This document shows, piece by piece, positions 4,724-6,095 of a DNA stretch of 6,095 nucleotides (position 1 is its first letter; each line of letters starts with the position of its first letter). Made by a program: the position numbers and the translations under genes. Source of the DNA: Pseudomonadota bacterium (lineage in GTDB: Bacteria; Pseudomonadota; Alphaproteobacteria; Sphingomonadales; Sphingomonadaceae). Below the pieces are notes generated by a model. The model saw only the letters and a program-made list of their open reading frames with translations, ran no database searches and had not been told where the DNA came from. The stretch lies in contig JAEWKG010000333.1 of assembly GCA_023386135.1 (NCBI GenBank), positions 1 to 6,095 on the forward strand, read 5' to 3'.

Positions 4724-6028
4724 TTGCCGCAAGATCAAGCCATCGAGCCGCCGCGGCGCACGCCTTTCATCGATCTGCTCGACAGCGGCGTGCGCGCGGG
4801 GCGCAAGCTCGGGCTGATCGAGCCCGCGCGTCTGGAGAAGGACTGGCTGCTCGAACACGCCGTGGCCGAGGCCGGTCTCGCCGACTTCGGCGACCGCTGG
4901 TTCGAGCGACCGATGGAGGCGTTGCTCGACGCCGTGAACCGCGAGGCGCGGCTCAATGCCGCGGGCGCTCTCGCCGCCAAGCACCAGTTTCTCCACGTCC
5001 TGCGCGACCGGCTGCTGACCCAGATGTGGTTCGAGCGGCACCCGGAAATCCTCGCCCGTCCGATCCCGCACCCGGTGGTGATCGTGGGTCCGATGCGCAC
5101 CGGCACCACGCGGCTCCATCGCCTGCTCGCCGCCGACCGCCGCTTTGCGCATCTGCGCAGCTTCGAGACGATCAGCCCGGTCCCGCGGCCGGGGTTCGAG
5201 GAGGTGATGGCCGGGCACACGGCGGACTTCCGGCCCAAGCTTGCGAGCCGGATCATGAAGGTCGCGCGGCTCGCCAACCCGCGAACGCTCTCGATCCACC
5301 CGACCGGCCCCTACGAGCCCGAGGAAGAGCTCGGCCTGCTGGTGGCGAGCATGTGGGGGATGAAGCATGAGGCGCAGTGGCACGTGCCGAGCTACGGCCG
5401 CTGGTGCGAAGGCGAGGATGCGACGCCGGCCTATCGCCACATGGCGAATCTGCTGCGCCTGATCGGCTGGTCGCAGCAGGAAAGCTCGCTCAGGCCGTGG
5501 ATCCTCAAGACCCCGCAGCACATGCTCGACCTGCCGGCGCTGCTGAAGGTATTCCCCGATGCGCGGCTGATCTTCACCCACCGCGATCCCCGCGCCGTGG
5601 TCGGCAGCGCCGCCAGCCTCGCCTGGAACCAGACGATCATCTAATCCGACCATGCCGATGCGCCGACGATCGGGCGCGAGTGGCTGCGCAAGACTGCGCT
5701 GATGACCGAGCGCATGATGGCCGCGCGCCGCGCGATCCCCGCCGACCGCATGATCGACGTGCAGTATGACGAGATGGACCGCGACTGGCGTGGTACCATG
5801 GGGCGGGTTTATCGGTTCCTCGGCCTCGAAATCCAGGGCGCCTTGCCCGGAATGGAGCGCTACATCCGTCGCAGCCGCAAGCTGAAGCGGCGGCCGCATC
5901 GCTACAGCCTGGAGGAGTTCGGCCTCAGCGAAGGCGAGGTGCTCGAGCGGATGGACGGGTACATCAACCGTTTCGGGGTGTTCATCGAGCGCCGAACACC
6001 GCCAATGAAGCGCTTCATTGCACGCTGA
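4724..6028 (+). pseudogene. Sulfotransferase-family gene interrupted by an in-frame TAA (5642-5644)
   Basis: The family moves a sulfuryl group from PAPS to hydroxyl or amine acceptors; the acceptor here is unknown. The first open part encodes 306 residues from a TTG start. VIVGPMRTGTTRLHRLLA (119-136) holds the 5'-phosphosulfate-binding loop (family pattern GxPRSGTTxL). RLIFTHRDPRAVVGSAAS (281-298) holds the 3'-phosphate site with Arg287 and Ser295. LKTPQHMLDLPALL (261-274) is a conserved block of the Sulfotransfer_3 type. The frame then meets TAA at 5642-5644 and continues in exactly the same frame for 127 codons to TGA at 6026-6028, giving 434 codons in all. The second part (IGREWLRKTALMTER, then VQYDEMDRDW, VYRFLGLE, ending NRFGVFIE) reads as the normal C-terminal part of the same protein, with unchanged host-like codon use. 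So one base change or sequencing error separates it from an intact gene. An ATG at 5702 could start the second fragment, but no Shine-Dalgarno is evident and it would lack the PAPS site. Confidence 0.85.
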
Positions 6029-6030
6029 AG

Positions 6031-6055
6031 CCATTCCCGCGAGGGCAGGGAATGG
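6031..6055. terminator. Perfect 8-bp hairpin between the sulfotransferase gene and tRNA-Val
   Basis: CCATTCCC (6031-6038) and GGGAATGG (6048-6055) form an uninterrupted 8-bp stem with a 9-nt loop. It starts 2 nt after the sulfotransferase stop and lies exactly at the 3' end of the convergent tRNA, so it could end transcription from both sides. No T-run follows in either direction, so it is not a textbook intrinsic terminator. In the tRNA precursor the stem would include the encoded CCA end (6055-6053). Confidence 0.4.
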
Positions 6056-6095
6056 TGGGCGCGACAGGGATTGAACCTGTGACCCCACCCGTGTG
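6053..6095 (-). tRNA. tRNA-Val(CAC), 3' part (cut by window edge at anticodon)
   Basis: Reading leftward from 6095, the sequence gives C-A-C-A-C (anticodon-loop positions 34-38), anticodon-stem 3' strand GGGTG (6090-6086), variable loop GGGTC (6085-6081), T-stem ACAGG (6080-6076), T-loop TTCAATC (6075-6069), T-stem CCTGT (6068-6064), acceptor 3' strand CGCGCCC (6063-6057), discriminator A (6056) and encoded CCA (6055-6053). The T-stem pairs perfectly. The anticodon read this way is CAC, for valine GTG codons, a frequent codon at this GC content. The 5' half, D-arm and acceptor 5' strand (expected GGGCGCG) lie beyond the window, so the anticodon call rests on standard loop geometry. Confidence 0.87.

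Noticed and set aside
5642..5644. Programmed stop-codon readthrough in the sulfotransferase gene
   Set aside because: The TAA is followed by TCC, not a known readthrough-promoting context, and no structure is evident after it; a simple nonsense change fits better.
4532..6088. Leftward open frame of 518 codons opposite the sulfotransferase gene
   Set aside because: It runs antisense to a recognisable gene with clear motifs, extends into the 5' part of serS, and its product is a low-complexity R/H/A/E-rich string. It is a GC-driven shadow frame.

Overview
The window looks like a chromosomal segment from a high-GC alphaproteobacterium, most likely a sphingomonad (Sphingomonadales: Sphingomonas, Novosphingobium or Erythrobacter type). 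This rests on the GC-saturated third codon positions of most genes, the character of the RimO, SerRS and SurE proteins, and a palindromic intergenic repeat of a kind I recall from this order. The placement is recognition from memory, not a database result.

Layout, left to right. The 5' end of rimO (ribosomal protein S12 methylthiotransferase) is cut by the left edge and reads leftward. A 53-bp divergent gap separates it from two rightward genes: a conserved protein of unknown function (331-837) and a small four-helix membrane protein of the DUF1761 type with a GTG start (912-1322). These converge on a leftward cluster, and the two facing genes share a CTAG tetranucleotide that supplies both stop codons. 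In transcription order the leftward cluster is serS (seryl-tRNA synthetase, 4632-3253), a composite inverted repeat, surE (5'/3'-nucleotidase, 3122-2361) and a two-helix K+ channel with a cytoplasmic RCK/TrkA domain (2347-1319). surE and the channel gene are 13 bp apart and probably cotranscribed. Divergent from serS is a sulfotransferase-family gene (TTG start, 4724) broken by one in-frame TAA at 5642-5644. At the right edge the 3' part of a leftward tRNA-Val(CAC) is visible, and a perfect 8-bp hairpin overlaps its encoded CCA.

The strongest unusual signal is in serS. Its first ~205 codons have much lower GC and relaxed third positions, including TTA codons, and they encode a tRNA-binding helical arm about 34 residues longer than usual. 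The remaining ~255 codons are typical of the host. This suggests a mosaic gene whose 5' third came from a diverged source. Other points are the stop-interrupted sulfotransferase, compensatory changes in the serS-surE repeat, and the shared CTAG stops. I see no phage, CRISPR or transposase genes and no clearly new multi-gene system. The genes are mostly housekeeping and do not form one pathway.
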